A stretch of 64,000 nt of DNA from Sporodiniella umbellata. Its lineage: Eukaryota > Mucoromycota > Mucoromycetes > Mucorales > Rhizopodaceae. Position 1 is the stretch's first letter; each line of letters starts with the position of its first letter. This document shows, one piece after another, positions 26,491 to 39,002 of the stretch. The DNA is taken from assembly GCA_025677835.1 (NCBI GenBank), contig JAIXMR010000034.1, forward strand, positions 124,001 through 188,000, in the 5' to 3' direction. Both the position numbers and the translations under genes were made by a program. A model generated the notes under the pieces. It did no database searches and was not told the origin of the DNA. It worked only from the letters and a program-made list of their open reading frames with translations.

Positions 26491-26525
26491 TGTCAGTGTT
26501 ACGGTTAATAAAGTTAAGATTGACA
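26491..26525. repeat. Copy 2 of the 35-bp imperfect palindrome
   Basis: Identical to the copy at 25308-25342 except for one C-to-T change in the right arm (ATTGACA). Both are preceded by AT. Same orientation as copy 1, so the pair are direct repeats bracketing 1,148 bp of unique DNA without an intact ORF. Confidence 0.75.
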
Positions 26526-27439
26526 GTGCAAGCTTTGCTTGATGATTTTCTCTCTCTCTCTCTTTTTCTTTGGCTTTTTGTCTTGACTATAGTTGCTGTG
26601 AGCATATATATTTTATACTCATAGTTAAATATAAATAAAGTATTTTACTTACATATCAAAACCCGGCTATATTTACTAGTGATGAATCTTGTGGGCCTTC
26701 TTTCTTACTGTAAAATCTAGTATTGAGCTATATTAATGGAAAAATTAAAACGTGACTAAAAATGAATGTAAAAGTCCAAGTAGTTTCCATTGTTTAAGAT
26801 CTTTTTATAAGAGCTCAAAAACATATTATATCACTGAATTGATGGCTACAAATGCTTATTATATACTATTAAGTTTATGAACTTGATATATAATTATGGC
26901 AACAAAAGCCTAAAATCATTTAGCAGCAGCTTTTTTAAGTCAGAAAAAAACATCTCTGAATAAATGAACTCAGTATATTTGCCATATGATGAGTATTGAA
27001 CAAGCCGTAAAAGTTTACAAACTCAAGCACTACTGCTTTTGGGTTTAAACTTTTTGTTGTTTAAAGGTTTCATTATATCTTCCTCTTTGAACTGCTGAGG
27101 TTTCCTTTTTTTAAAAAAAAAAAAAAACTACGAGAAAGAGTGTACCGAGTATATCCTCTGAAAGGGCATTTCTACGAAAAGTGTTCATGACTTTTAATTA
27201 ATCCATGTTGTATACAAAACTGATTGCTTACAAACCCTTTTTTAAACCATAGGTAAATTTTGACTAGTCAATATTTTATCGTTTAGAAGTCTTCAGATGT
27301 ATTAAAAACTGCATTCGGAATTTAAAAGCAATTCTAGACTTTCTTTGTGAGATTGGGGTGTCAAAAAATATGAGTCTTTTTGTTTAATACATTAGTTGTA
27401 AATTCCATTAGTAAGTTGTTTTCATGCAATCTTGAACAT

Positions 27440-27790
27440 ATTAGAGTATTTTAGCTGGGCACTGATTTACAAAAAGCGTCAACAAATATTCGTATTGCAA
27501 TTTGATGTTGGATACTAGTTTTTCGAAATTCTTAAACATTTCTCTCTTAAATATCTTCCTTAGCATTAACTGAGCTATATGTTCATCCGTCAGCTTTCTT
27601 GGTCTAGCTAAAGCAGGGAGATCTTAGTGTTAGTTTTTGCATCAAAAACATTGAGGCTAAACTTGCCTTTTGCCCGTCAAGAATTTTACTAGGCTTACTG
27701 GTACGCAAGCTATTTATCCAACGCTACTGGACACATTTGACCTGAACGTATTTCTAGTACTGTGTTTGCGTTTGAAACATTTCAGCTCGT
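27440..27790 (-). pseudogene. Possible transposase relic
   Basis: On the minus strand a broken frame reads RPRKLTDEHIAQLMLRKI, reminiscent of the AT-hook/second HTH linker of Tc1/IS630-type transposases. It is preceded in another frame by RWINSLRTSKPSKIL. No catalytic DDE/D region or terminal repeats were seen. Weak evidence. Confidence 0.2.
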
Positions 27791-29021
27791 TTTATATTTA
27801 ATTTTTTATTCCTCTTCTTTCATTAAATAAAAGTAGTATCATGACAGGCCTGCTTTAGTTGATAGGCATATATTATATTTAAAAATAAGGTAATAGAAAA
27901 TTCTCCCAATTACGTGAACGGCAATAGCAGCAATAACTTATTCACTTTCAGATTTTTGTGTTTTCTATAAGTCTAAAGTGACAAGGTATAGCTCATATTT
28001 CGGTCATCTACAACTGTCCAATTTTGCAAAGAGGAAACTCTCTTGTTTCAAGAAATTCTAGGCAATATGTTTAATTCTGCTAAAAAAAAGAGTATCATGG
28101 ATTTATAATGCGAACATTATGTCAAATGCGACTGAGTGCTAGTGTTTTATTTCTATATAAAAGGGGCAATCGGTATTGGGACATAATTTGCAACTGTACA
28201 GTTTTTTTTTTTTAGCTTTTGGTAGAAGCCTTCAGAATATAGAGGGCAGTTTTCCAGCAGTATCTCAAGTATTTTTTAGGATGTGTATAACGCTTGTCAT
28301 GATATCATATTAAATTTTATGTGGTAGTCATTTGTTGCCAATATAGCTGCTATTCCTCCAATGGGGATATTTCCACGGTCTCACCTCTGTTATACCTAAA
28401 TGGTAATGAAGCTCAATCTATTATTTTGGAGACTGTAATTTTATCCAGTTTTTTATACATGAATTTGAATCGTGTATAGTATAAATGGATATGTATACTA
28501 ACGGTCTTTCTATTTTGAAACCTTCGATCTGTACGAGGTTATTCAGTTGACCTGCTAAACAGCAGTGTAAGGAGCTTCCAGCGAAACATATAAGAAATTT
28601 ACCCTTTTTTCAAAGGTAACTTCAACTTGCAACCATTTCACAGCTTAGGTATGTGTTTAATATGAAGTTTAGTGTAGGAAGGTCACACTAAGCTTCCAAT
28701 CCTCTGTCTTCGAGCTACTCATTTAGAAACTTCTCTTGACGACCTGTGTTATATTATGTGCTGTCGATGTCCATTCAATTCATCTAACGTGTATTAAACA
28801 AAGCGCTCTTTATATATTAAAACTGGACAAAAATTAAAATAGCCATTTATCAAATGTAGATACATGTGTATCACCTGATGCTACGTAAATTATGCTCTAG
28901 TAAACGGTAACAAACATTATAGCAGTAATGTTTTTTTTTTTATTTTTTTTTTTATTTTTACAAAAGCTATACAGAATGACACGGTTTTTAAAGATCACTT
29001 TTAGATTTTATTTTTTTACTA

Positions 29022-30670
29022 TCAGTGTTGCTTTGACATGTTTTTGGAGATCATTGCAATCATTCTATTTCCCACTTCTGTACTTTCCGCAAACTGATCT
29101 TTAAAAAAACCAGCAGTCTGTTCAAATCGTCTTTGATAACCTTCCATACTTCCCAGAGATACGGATTCTGCCCAACCTCTAGCGCAAGTTACAAACTCCA
29201 TATCGTCGGACCGGGTTTCTTTGCGATACAATGCTGCCTGAATAGTGTCCTCAAGCATAGAGGGATTGCGAAATAGATACTCTGTAATTCCCCTATATAA
29301 ACGGGTTTTAAGAACAAAAATTACACACAAGAAATACCGTTTACATCCACAGTCTGAAAAGAGGTGTTTGGCACACCATGTGTCCGTAAGGATCTAATCC
29401 AAGCCTATGCCAGCAGTCAACCATAGCCAATAAAGATAAATGAGAGTTGGGTTGTCGGTTTGCTCTGGGAATTTTGGATAGTGAAAACTCATCTAGCAAT
29501 TGATCATCTAATAAAATTGAAGCGCTCTCTCTCTTTAGTCCTCCAAATACATAATCGCCTGCCTCTTTAATTCTAGCTCGGAACTCCACTTCTTTTTCTT
29601 GAATCATCAATTTAAACAAATCTGCTACGCTTTTTGCATACTGCATAATTTGATCCTTTGCAATAGGATTCATAATTGCTAGTCCAGCATAAACGTGCCA
29701 TTTGTTGCTGTATATTCTCAAAGCCACATTGACTTTAACATTTTCAATCCCACCAACAAAATGGGGAATCAGCCACTAAAACAACATTGTTATTTCAATC
29801 TGATTCTAATTTGATAAACTTACCGGAAATTTTTGGTTTTCTCTCCATGCACTACCCATACTTAAAAATGCCGCGTGAGTAACTGCTTGAGTATCAGCGG
29901 TGATTCGATCATGTTCTTCAGCACTTAATTGAACAATGTTAGAGTTGAAACATGAAAGTATTTGAAGCACCAAGTCCAGCTTTTGATTAGTAGCTCTATG
30001 TTTAATTACAATTAAAGGTTGACCTTTAGGATCCACAGCAGGTCCATGCATTGAATGGCAAGATACAATATGAACATCTTCTGGTAAATACTTTTCAAGC
30101 GCTTCCATTTCTGGCTTCTTTACAGACGTCTAACAAAACGGTAAAGAGAAATGTACTGTGCAAATACTTGACTTCATACCTGTCCACCAACTATGGCTCC
30201 TATTTTTGTAGCTATACATGTATTTTTTTCTTTAGAAGCTATATAGTACACCTTTTTTTTTTTTTTAGAGTTTTGCAATACCTGGCCCAAACTTTTGAAC
30301 AACAGAATCAATATATTCAGCTTCGACAGCATACATAATCCAATCACAGCGCCTTGAAATGTGAAAACCGTCCGGAAGCACACGGACACCGGTGCCTACA
30401 GTTTAATTCAGAATTAGATTTTTTTTCGTCCTAAACCTATCTACTAAATGTAATCTACCTTTGTATTCTTGCTTTAGTTGTTCATACTTTTCAGGCAAAT
30501 CGCAAATGTTGACACTTTTAAATAAAGAGATTAGATCGTATTGATTTCTTATTTCGAAAATGTTTAATGTACTTTTTCCAACCAGCATTAGATAGCCTTT
30601 GAGCGTAGAATCGGCCCATGCCGCCTGCCCCAATAATTCCAATCTCTATTGTGTCTTTTTCTGGTATCAT
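29022..30670 (-). CDS. TYR1: Prephenate dehydrogenase (NADP+), tyrosine biosynthesis
   Basis: Converts prephenate to 4-hydroxyphenylpyruvate, the tyrosine branch of the shikimate pathway. Seven exons on minus (30670-30573, 30514-30459, 30395-30282, 30211-30180, 30129-29824, 29775-29345, 29292-29022) give 435 aa. The N-terminal Rossmann motif is IGIIGAGGMG (Gly14, Gly16, Gly19). Further blocks are CDWIMYAVEAEYI, IVGGQTSVKKPE, VHIVSCHSMHGPAVDPKGQ (active-site His region), TQAVTHAAFLSMG and YAGLAIMNP in the helical dimerisation domain. Length matches yeast Tyr1 (about 450). One exon is only 32 nt. The start was chosen because it directly precedes the Rossmann strand and is the first ATG in frame. 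Confidence 0.9.
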
Positions 30671-32297
30671 AGGTTGTAGCAAAAAAAACACTATCTGTCA
30701 TATTTGTGGGGTACCAAAAGTTTGTCACTTGTCGGACATAACTTTTATGTTAGTAGCTTTTTTTTTTGAGTGGCCGTAGATTGACAGCTTGTATAGCCTA
30801 TTTCTGGCCAATACCATGTTAAAAGTCTACGTTTAATAGGCTTTGAAAAAAAACACAATAAACATGTTGCATCTCAAGTATAGACCCATCTTTCTTTTAT
30901 ACATCTACATGACAACCAGAAAAAATGCATTTCTATAAATCGCTCTTTGATATTAGATTAGAAAATTGGGCCCCTTAAGATTATTTCTGTGACTCAAAAC
31001 GATGACACATTCTCCTACAGTTCTTCAAGATATCAGCGAATAGCTACAAGCGGGCACAAATTGTACGTAGTCCATTACCATAATCTAAAATCGGCAGTTA
31101 CGGATTAAATGTAGCTGAAAAATTGTCACGATTATAGGCTGTGAAGCCACATATATTTTATGTTGTAGTGTTCCTATTACAATTAGTATTTCTGCTTGAA
31201 GATAAGGTAATAGTGATAAAAGAGGTAATTGGAGCTGAAAATGACGGCAGGACGTTAGCAGCAGATACTGAAGATAATAGAGCAACAAAAGAAACAGAAT
31301 TAATAGGGAATGTTAGCGCTGAAGAAATGCTGGATAGTTTTCATTGCAAATTTTTTTTCAACCATCTGTCGGCAGTAGATCTTCGAGACTTGAACTCTAC
31401 AAATATGGACCTTAGACCTAAACTTGCTTTGCTCTTGTATGCTTTTTTTGTTTCAAGCCTATCGTTCTTATTAAAGAAATCCTAAATTGTTTTATCTTTT
31501 GATATAGATTTTAATTACTGTAGAGAACGCTGGTGACTAGGCCCATTGCTTTTGCAAGTTATATGTTTACTCCTAACAATTGTTTACCCATATGATTTAT
31601 TAAAACTCATTCATACTCATAATTGGCTAACTCAGCAGTGAGCTTCAATTGATGTTTTGATGATTAAAATAACCACCACAATTCTATAAAAAAAAAGGAT
31701 ATGTAGTACAAAGTGCTGCAGTTGTAACTTAATAAAGCCCGGAAAAGAAGTTTATTCTTTCTGCTTTTGAGATTTCTTTTCATACAAGTAAAAGATGTAG
31801 CTCTAAGTGCCGGATTCGATACAGAAGTTACGACCGGAAGCAAGAAATTGCCTCGAAGAAATACTCTCACGTCAATTCTACCCCTCATTCACTTCTAAAT
31901 CAACTGTTTATATAGTATTATAGCCATCTGAGACTGTACGATGATCATGAAGGCAATGAGATGGAAAAGGCAAATATTTTTAAGGAGTCCAGACGTATTA
32001 AAGCATATACAAGAGTTTGTGATAAAACCAAAAAATAATAGCCAAAGTGAAAAGAAAAACAAATGCTCATTAGCGTTTGTTAACTTTCTAAGTAGATCTA
32101 GCTGAGCACAAAACCCCTTCTTGCTGCACTATAATTACTGCTGCTATCTAAAGCGATGTTCCAATCTTTTTATTCTTGCTCCACATGAAAAAGTCCAATA
32201 GAAGACTGTTCCTGAGTTTTATCCTCTCAATAACAGTTGAGTTTTTTTTCTCCTTGAAAATGCCTTTTTCTTTCCAATCCCCCTCCTTCCCTTTTGA
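30671..32297. other. 1.6 kb divergent spacer between TYR1 and the ADAM gene
   Basis: Contains both promoters. An open frame at 31141-31485 opens with a hydrophobic stretch but lacks an ATG until its middle, so it is not called. Nothing else is supported. Confidence 0.5.
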
Positions 32298-35139
32298 ATG
32301 ATAATTTGTTATAAATTACTCATTTTGCTTTCGCTACTTTCAACTATAAAATGTAATACTTTTAAGCACCCAAGTCCCCAGAATATCTAATCTATAGTTT
32401 CACTTTCAGGTTATAATATTGATAACAAGCGACTGCTTCGAGCTGAATCTGTACAAGCCCAAATATCTATCGCGCCTCGCACTGATGTGTTTTTCTCTAA
32501 AAGGGAGATGTCAGCCAACTTAGATCATAAACCTCATGCAAACTCTATAGAATACGATGATTCTCTTCGAATTACCGTTGAGGCCTTCAACCAAACTTTC
32601 TATTTACACTTAACACCCAACGACGACCTATTTCATCCGAAAGCTACTATTCATCAGAACGGGATATCAACACCTCTGGATCGTACTCAGTTTATGGTTT
32701 ACCAAGGATTTACTGTAGACAATGTATACTCTGACTATTATATGAATAAACGTATAGTGGAACATCAGCCTGGTATTATAGGCTGGGCCCGAATTGTTAT
32801 TCGAAACGACATAAAGTAAAGACCTGTTGACAGCAATGTATATAGACTTAGCTCTTCTCTTAGAAATGATATATTAGGACACCCTGTGTTTGAAGGATCT
32901 TTCAGCTTCTATGGAGATATATACCATATAAAGCTAAACGATGTTTATCAACGCACTAAAAGAGCAGAGGACGTAAATCATAATCCGCAAGAGCCCCTCA
33001 TCATATACAGAGATTCCGATAAAGCTATATTGAGACAAGCCAATACAGCACAATGCGGATCTGAGGCATTACATCAAACCAAAAAAGATTCTTTAATTTA
33101 TGAAAACTTATTCAATATAAAGCAGAAATCCTCACCATTCGACATATTTTCGAAGCGTGCGCTACCTACTGGATGCCCTACCTCAAAAAAAAGTAAAGGA
33201 GCTATACAATTGAAGAGAAGAAGTTGTATTTATCCTTTTTTTAGTGCTCTATATGGGTGTTGCTGCTGACTGCACATATACTAAGTTTTACAAAACAACG
33301 GATGGGGCGCGTATGCAGATTATTAACAACTGGAACTCAGTGAGTTCTGTATATGCCTCATCGTTTAATGTCGGAATTGGACTGATTAATATCACAATTA
33401 TGGATTCATCCTGTCCTACCACCACAACTACACCTTCTTGGAATCAAGTTTGCTCCACCTCATATTCTATTTCGCAGAGACTAAGTGACTTTAGCAAATG
33501 GAGAGGTGCTATAGGAGATGACGGTGCTGGATTATGGCATCTTATGACCACCTGCGCGTAGGTGTAAAAATTGAAACTAAAAAAAAAACTATAGGCTGAA
33601 AAGTTTTGTAGTACAGGACCAGAAGTAGGAATTGCTTGGTTGGGTGTAGTGTGTAATCATGGCTCTAGCGCCGAAAACGGTCAATATACATCAGGAACGG
33701 GTGTCTCCTCAGTTAGTAAGATCCACTTTTTTTTCTCTACTCAAAAGTGTATATTAACAGTGTTCAGTTACGGACGAGTGGAAAGTAGTAGCACATGAAA
33801 TTGGTCACGGTTTTGGTAATATACCATAGCTCAGTGTAGAAATTGACCTATTTAATGTTGTAGGCGCTATTCATGACTGTAACTCACAAACTTGCCCATG
33901 CTCAGGGCCTAGCTGTAACTGTTGCCCGTACAGTTCTACGCAATGCGATGCTGGTGGAAAATATTTCATGAATCCTACAAGCAATGCTTCCTCCTCAGAG
34001 TTTAGTCCATGTAGCATCTCTAAAATTTGCAACAATATCCCGATGTATTCTTCTTGCTTGGAAAGTAAACTAATACATACACACTCTTACTGAGTTTTCC
34101 CATCTAAAAACCCTTCATAGATCCTGGATCTAGAAACACAACAACTTTGAAGATGTGCGGCAATGGTATTAAGGAACAAGGCGAAGACTGTGATACAGGA
34201 GGAAAACCTAGTGCATGTTGCGATCCAAAAACTTGCAAATTCAAAACTGGAGCCCTTTGCGAGTAAAACACTTGACAAAATTATGGACCTACAGGATGCC
34301 TTGTTAACAACCTGTTTTTATAGTGATCTGAACGATCTTTGCTGCACCAACTGTCAATTCAGACCTGCTAATTATACCTGTCGACCCGCCTCAACAGAAT
34401 GTGATATTGCTGAAGTTTGTCTAGGAAACTCTGGAGATTGTCCTGAAGACAAATATAAAGATGACTTGACAAACTGCGGCAATGGACTACAGTGTGCCTC
34501 TGGACAGTGTACATCACGTGATGCACAGTGTATTTCTCGAGGTACAACATATCATATTCAAAAGTCTTGTAGCAATTATGATGGATGCCAAGTTACTTGC
34601 CAAGATCCTAGCTCTTCTTTTGCCTGCATAGCTTTTCCCGGGTATTTTTCTGATGGTACACCCTGTGGTATAGGTGGTGTGTGTAATGCAGGAAAATGCG
34701 ACCTTAAAAATTTTGGTAAAACTGATTTTGTGTAAACCATTCAGGCTGACTTTGTGTAGGTAACAACATTAACCAGTGGATAAATACACACAAAAACATA
34801 TTTATCCCCGTTGTTATTATTGCTGGCCTACTGTTGTTGTGTTGTTTATACAGCTGCTGTTGCTATAGTGGACAAGCTCCATACCACAATGTTGGAAGCA
34901 CAGTTGTTATTACACAGCCACCTCCCTACTATCCACCACCACAGCCTACCTATTATCAGCCATCTCCACCACAAGGGTGGGTGAATCCAGCTGCTTATAA
35001 CGGACATGTTCAGACACCTGTACCTGCATACCCAAGACCTGATGTTTATGAAATGAACAACGCAAATAATTGGCAGCACCATACAGACAGCCCACAAGGC
35101 AACTATACCAATAGAAGATACAATGAGGGACTTATCTAG
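32298..35139 (+). CDS. ADAM-type metalloprotease-disintegrin, type I membrane protein
   Basis: Cell-surface zinc protease of the adamalysin family. Ten exons (32298-32352, 32410-32815, 32852-33192, 33245-33557, 33612-33715, 33768-33815, 33864-34064, 34121-34262, 34324-34715, 34760-35139) give 793 aa. Exon 1 is a signal peptide (MIICYKLLILLSLLSTIKC). A prodomain covers about 20-260, with VFEGSFSFYGDIYHIKL. The protease domain has the full zinc motif HEIGHGFGAIHD (His416, Glu417, His420, His426) and a downstream Met (KYFMNP). A disintegrin-like Cys-rich domain (about 500-590, CGNGIKEQGEDCD) and a Cys-rich region follow, then one transmembrane helix (about 681-700), a Cys-rich juxtamembrane segment and a proline/tyrosine-rich cytoplasmic tail. 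Catalytic residues are intact. Fungal relatives include AdmA/AdmB and Mde10. Confidence 0.9.
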
Positions 35140-35840
35140 ACCTTTTTGTATAAAAAATAATTATTCTGTATGATTTCAAACTCACTGTATGTCTGATCCA
35201 TATTTTTTTAAATCAAACCTCCTTTCTTTTATGTCGAAAAATAACATCAAAGGACAATGTTTACTTGGGATCTCAAATAAGAGTTTGATTCTGCTTTTGA
35301 AGTAACAAATACTTATTTGCTGCTTATACTGGGCAATAAGAATAATGCTATTGTAACAAAAGATTATGCTAGATAGTGTCTACTACAGTTTTAAAAAGAA
35401 ACTTTTTGAGAATTGCAACCAGCCCAATTTATCATTGTATTTTTTTTAACTAAAATAAAGTTTACAATGTACAGGCATGTCTTGTAGAAAGTTTTATAAA
35501 AGCGAAGCCACTTAATAGTCAATTTGAAGGCCGTTTATGTAATATCACTCATGCTAGCATAATAGTATTTTAAAGTATACTATCAAAGGAAAGTATTTTG
35601 GTTTTGTTTATTCTCTTTTTATAACACTCAGCAGCTAGCAGAAACCTTGAAGCATATCAAAAATTTTCGCTAGTAACTGGCCCAAAACTGGACAACAGAC
35701 TTGTTTTGTAACAATTCTGAAGGAGTAAGTGGTGATAGGTTAAACAAACAAAAAGAAAAACCACAAAAAGTCAGGCAACAAATAAACTTGCATTTCGGAA
35801 TGCTAAATGTCGAAGTTTTTTTATTCTTTTTCTTTACAGA
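35140..35840. other. 0.7 kb spacer upstream of the mitochondrial kinase
   Basis: No gene seen. A pyrimidine-rich stretch ending in CAG at 35810-35839, immediately before the kinase ATG, looks like a splice acceptor, so a 5'-UTR intron is possible. Confidence 0.4.
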
Positions 35841-37172
35841 ATGAACCCTCGTCTACTTCAATCCAGGCGACTTTTTCACTATACTATAAAAACACCAAAT
35901 CATGCTTTTTACCAAAACAAAATAATCGAAGATTATGCAAGTCAATCTGTGAATCCAAGCACTTTGCGACAATTTATCTTTTTTGGGCGACAAATGAATA
36001 TGGACAGACTAGTGACTTCAGCTAACTGGGTACGCAATGAATTACTGATTCGCTTGGCTCATCGCATTAGAGGGTTTCAGCAATTGCCTTTCATTGTTGG
36101 TACTCATCCTGAAGTGGACCACGTTTACTCTCTGTATTATGACACTTTTCAGCAATTTCGAAATTTTCCGCCTGTCAAAACAAAAGCAGACAACTCCCGT
36201 TTTTGTGAGCTATTGAAAAGTCTGCTATCTGACAATTGGAATATGTTACCAACTCTGGCTCGGGGACTGTCCGAAAGTGCTGTACTCTATCCTCCCGATC
36301 AACATGATTTAGATCTTTTTCTAAATAGAATTTTACGCTCTAGAATATCACGGCGGATTTTGGCAGAGCAACATTTGGCGCTAACCAAGGCATGCGAAAA
36401 CAGAGATAGCATGACTCTGGGTTACGGAGACGGCTATGTAGGGATTATTTTTATTCATTGCTCTGCTATGGATATTGTTAGAACCGCTCAAAAAAAATAG
36501 TCGAAAACTGGAGAAACACAGACGTAAAACTTCCTGAAATAAAAGTATCTCTCAATAATTTAGAAGGAGAAATAAAGTTTGCCTATGTAAGTAAAACAGC
36601 TGCAACAGCGATTTAATATAAAATAGGTACCTGAACAGCTAGAAAGCATAATGTATGAATTGCTAGAAAACGCTGTAAATTATACACTATTAAATACAAA
36701 TCCATCCCCCATACAAGTTACTGTAAGCGCAAACGAATCCGATATCTATTTTAGAATATCAGATCAAGGTGGAGGAATAACAGATGATAAATTTGAACGT
36801 CTTTGGTCATATCAAGCACGGGCCAGGATGAGCGAGTTCAAACCCAAAAATGGAAATCAACATTTGGGACTGATGATGAGTAGAATATATGCCGAGTACT
36901 GGGGAGGAGAGCTTCAAGTAATGACCATGGATGGCCATGGAACTGACGTTTATGTAAGGATACCAAGACTTGGTACACAAATTGAAAATTTGGGGATTGA
37001 AGCGGCCCATGCGTTTCACGACAGTCTAGCTGAGCCGGTAGAAAAAATTAAATCAGATCTAGAATTTGGTATTAAAGCTCAGGCTGCTCACCAAGAGTGG
37101 GTAGATACCAGTTTGACACACAAGGCATTTGCTGGAAGTAGCTGGTGTGAAAGCTGTATAATACAATCTTAA
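35841..37172 (+). CDS. Mitochondrial pyruvate/branched-chain 2-oxoacid dehydrogenase kinase family, with apparent frameshift
   Basis: GHKL-fold protein kinase that inactivates PDH or BCKDH by phosphorylation in the matrix. Exons 35841-36586 and 36627-37172. An Arg-rich mitochondrial presequence (MNPRLLQSRRLFHYTIK) precedes the helical domain with LARGLSES and, further on, LNRILRSRISRRILAEQH. The ATP site is intact: N-box ELLENAVNYTLL, G1 ISDQGGGI, and G2 GLMMSRIYAEYWGGELQV. The frame breaks in an A8 run at 36490-36497: one extra A would join AQK directly to IVENWRNTDVKL and give about 430 aa. This is either an assembly or sequencing error or a real mutation. Whether the target is PDH or BCKDH cannot be decided by eye. 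Confidence 0.82.
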
Positions 37173-39002
37173 ATATATACATTAAATATATAAAGAAGCT
37201 AATTAAATTTCTAACCTTAAATGTTGGTCCTAAAGAGGATTGAATACATATATATGTATGTATAATAAACAATCAGCTGTTTTTTTTGTGCACTATTCCC
37301 AGAAATTGACGAAATATAAATGCAGAGCAAATTATGTAATATAACTCTAGGAAATTCTAAACACCTGTCTTTCTAGAAAAAGTTTTGCATTACATGTTCA
37401 GTTCTTGTTCAGTTTCAGTTAACGTTTTGTTTTACAAGTCTTAGATTTTAGATTAAGCTCGCTTTGTTTGTTTTTTTGAACACTTACAGTGGCTTGAAAC
37501 AAATCAGCTTGTAGTTGAAGGTTGCAAAGGCAGGACATGTGACGAGGGTAAAAGTACATTTTCTGTTCTGAAATGGAGCAGGAATAAAACTCAAAAATAG
37601 CTGTGTGTTTATTGATGAGGTAGGCGTTCATGTAAATAAAGAAAGACGTTTAGTTATATATGGGTAGTATAGCGGCCCTATATAAGAACATTTTATTGAT
37701 AGAGAGAAATGTAGAAAAGAGGATAAAGAAGCTACGGCCAACACAAAAAAAATCTAGGTATTTCCCCAATGTTGTTGCGATCACTCTTAGTATAACGATT
37801 TCATATCAACGTTTTGATAGGTATTGTATAACAATAGACAGTATATTTTTGCCTACTATGATAGCTTCATGGCTGTTTTAAAGGAAAAGGCTATGGATAC
37901 GTTTGTTTGTCTCTTGATTTTTCTAAATCAGGCTCTGTAATGTAATTAAACCGGTTTGTACGAATGAAAAAGCGATATGAAGCTTTGAATTTTTTTGCAA
38001 AGAATGCATTAAATAGTTGTACTATCGTAGGCTTATTGTTTTTTGAAACAAAAATATTTTTAATAGGTGAAAAAATTCAATGGTGTTTAAAATCTAGTAC
38101 CATTTGAATAAGTAAAAATATTCTAATTACCTTTATTAAGTCGAAACAGACTTTTGTCAAGAGCATGCTTTGTGCATTTGGTGTATCTATAATATAGCTA
38201 TAAAACTGAATATTAAGTAAGAAGAAAGTTAAAGAAGAAAATGTGGGTTGTCAACAGGTTCCTCAAATTTCGGGGCAGCTATAATGAACCTATATATATA
38301 TTATATCTTAATTTTACTAGTAAAGCCTGGACAAACTCCAGTAGACTTAAAACAATATAGGGCCTCGACCAAGACTGAGAAGGTGATGAGCCAAAAGAAA
38401 TCTATGGGGAACTCAGACTAAAAAGGGCCAGTCAAATCAGGATAAAAGATAGCACTAGTTTACAATACCTACAAAACCAATATTGTATCCTATAACACAA
38501 GCTGTGCAAAAGTATTTGTAATTGGTTTTGGAAACACTGTTTCTTTAGTAGGCCCAAGCCGCATCTCCGGATTTCAAAGCAGAGCCGGTCAATGACAGGT
38601 TACGTAACACAGAAAGGTACAGAGTTTGGGATTCTGTTGTACTTTTTCGCTGTAATAATAAAGACAAAAAACAACGGAGACTCCTTTTTCTATCGTTTTT
38701 TTTTTTTCTTGCTTACTCCACACATAAATCAAGTTTGTCTTTTATTTTAAATTTGGCGTTTTTGAGTTTTTCGTGTTGATAAACATAGCGTATTTTGAGT
38801 TCAAAAGCTATACTGAATATTGCGAGTAAGAAACTAATTATACTAGTGTGTCCAATTTGTTTTCAATTCTACAAAATAGGGCGAATAAGAACTTGGAGTT
38901 GTCAAATGTGCTGCGCGTGTGTGACTGGCCGATTTAAGGTTAAATGCACCCTTCCCCCGCAAATTTTTTTCTTTTTATTTCCATTAGAATATTTTGTTAA
39001 AG
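37173..39002. other. 1.8 kb spacer
   Basis: AT-rich, with no supported gene. A minus-strand frame at 37419-37631 begins with ATG and reaches a GTAAGTG donor, but no downstream exon could be found before the kinase stop. Confidence 0.5.

Larger units (their letters stand above)
21577..29021. other. 7.4 kb gene desert
   Basis: The longest gene-free stretch of the window, visibly AT-rich, with no spliced gene that I can support on either strand. It contains two copies of a 35-bp imperfect palindrome, short homopolymers, a (CT)n tract near 26545, and two stretches (about 22840-23160 on plus and about 27440-27790 on minus) where broken frames read like decayed protein-coding DNA. Centromere, replication or heterochromatin roles cannot be judged from sequence alone. 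Confidence 0.6.

Noticed and set aside
31141..31485. Open frame with hydrophobic start between TYR1 and the ADAM gene
   Set aside because: It begins with GTG, not ATG, has an in-frame stop just upstream, no acceptor site that joins it to an exon, and no recognised family.
31664..31888. 74-codon minus-strand ATG frame
   Set aside because: No coding context or family; composition drifts to low-complexity aromatic residues at the end.
37419..37631. Minus-strand ATG frame ending at a GTAAGTG donor
   Set aside because: No downstream exon could be found before the neighbouring gene and the translation has no recognised features.
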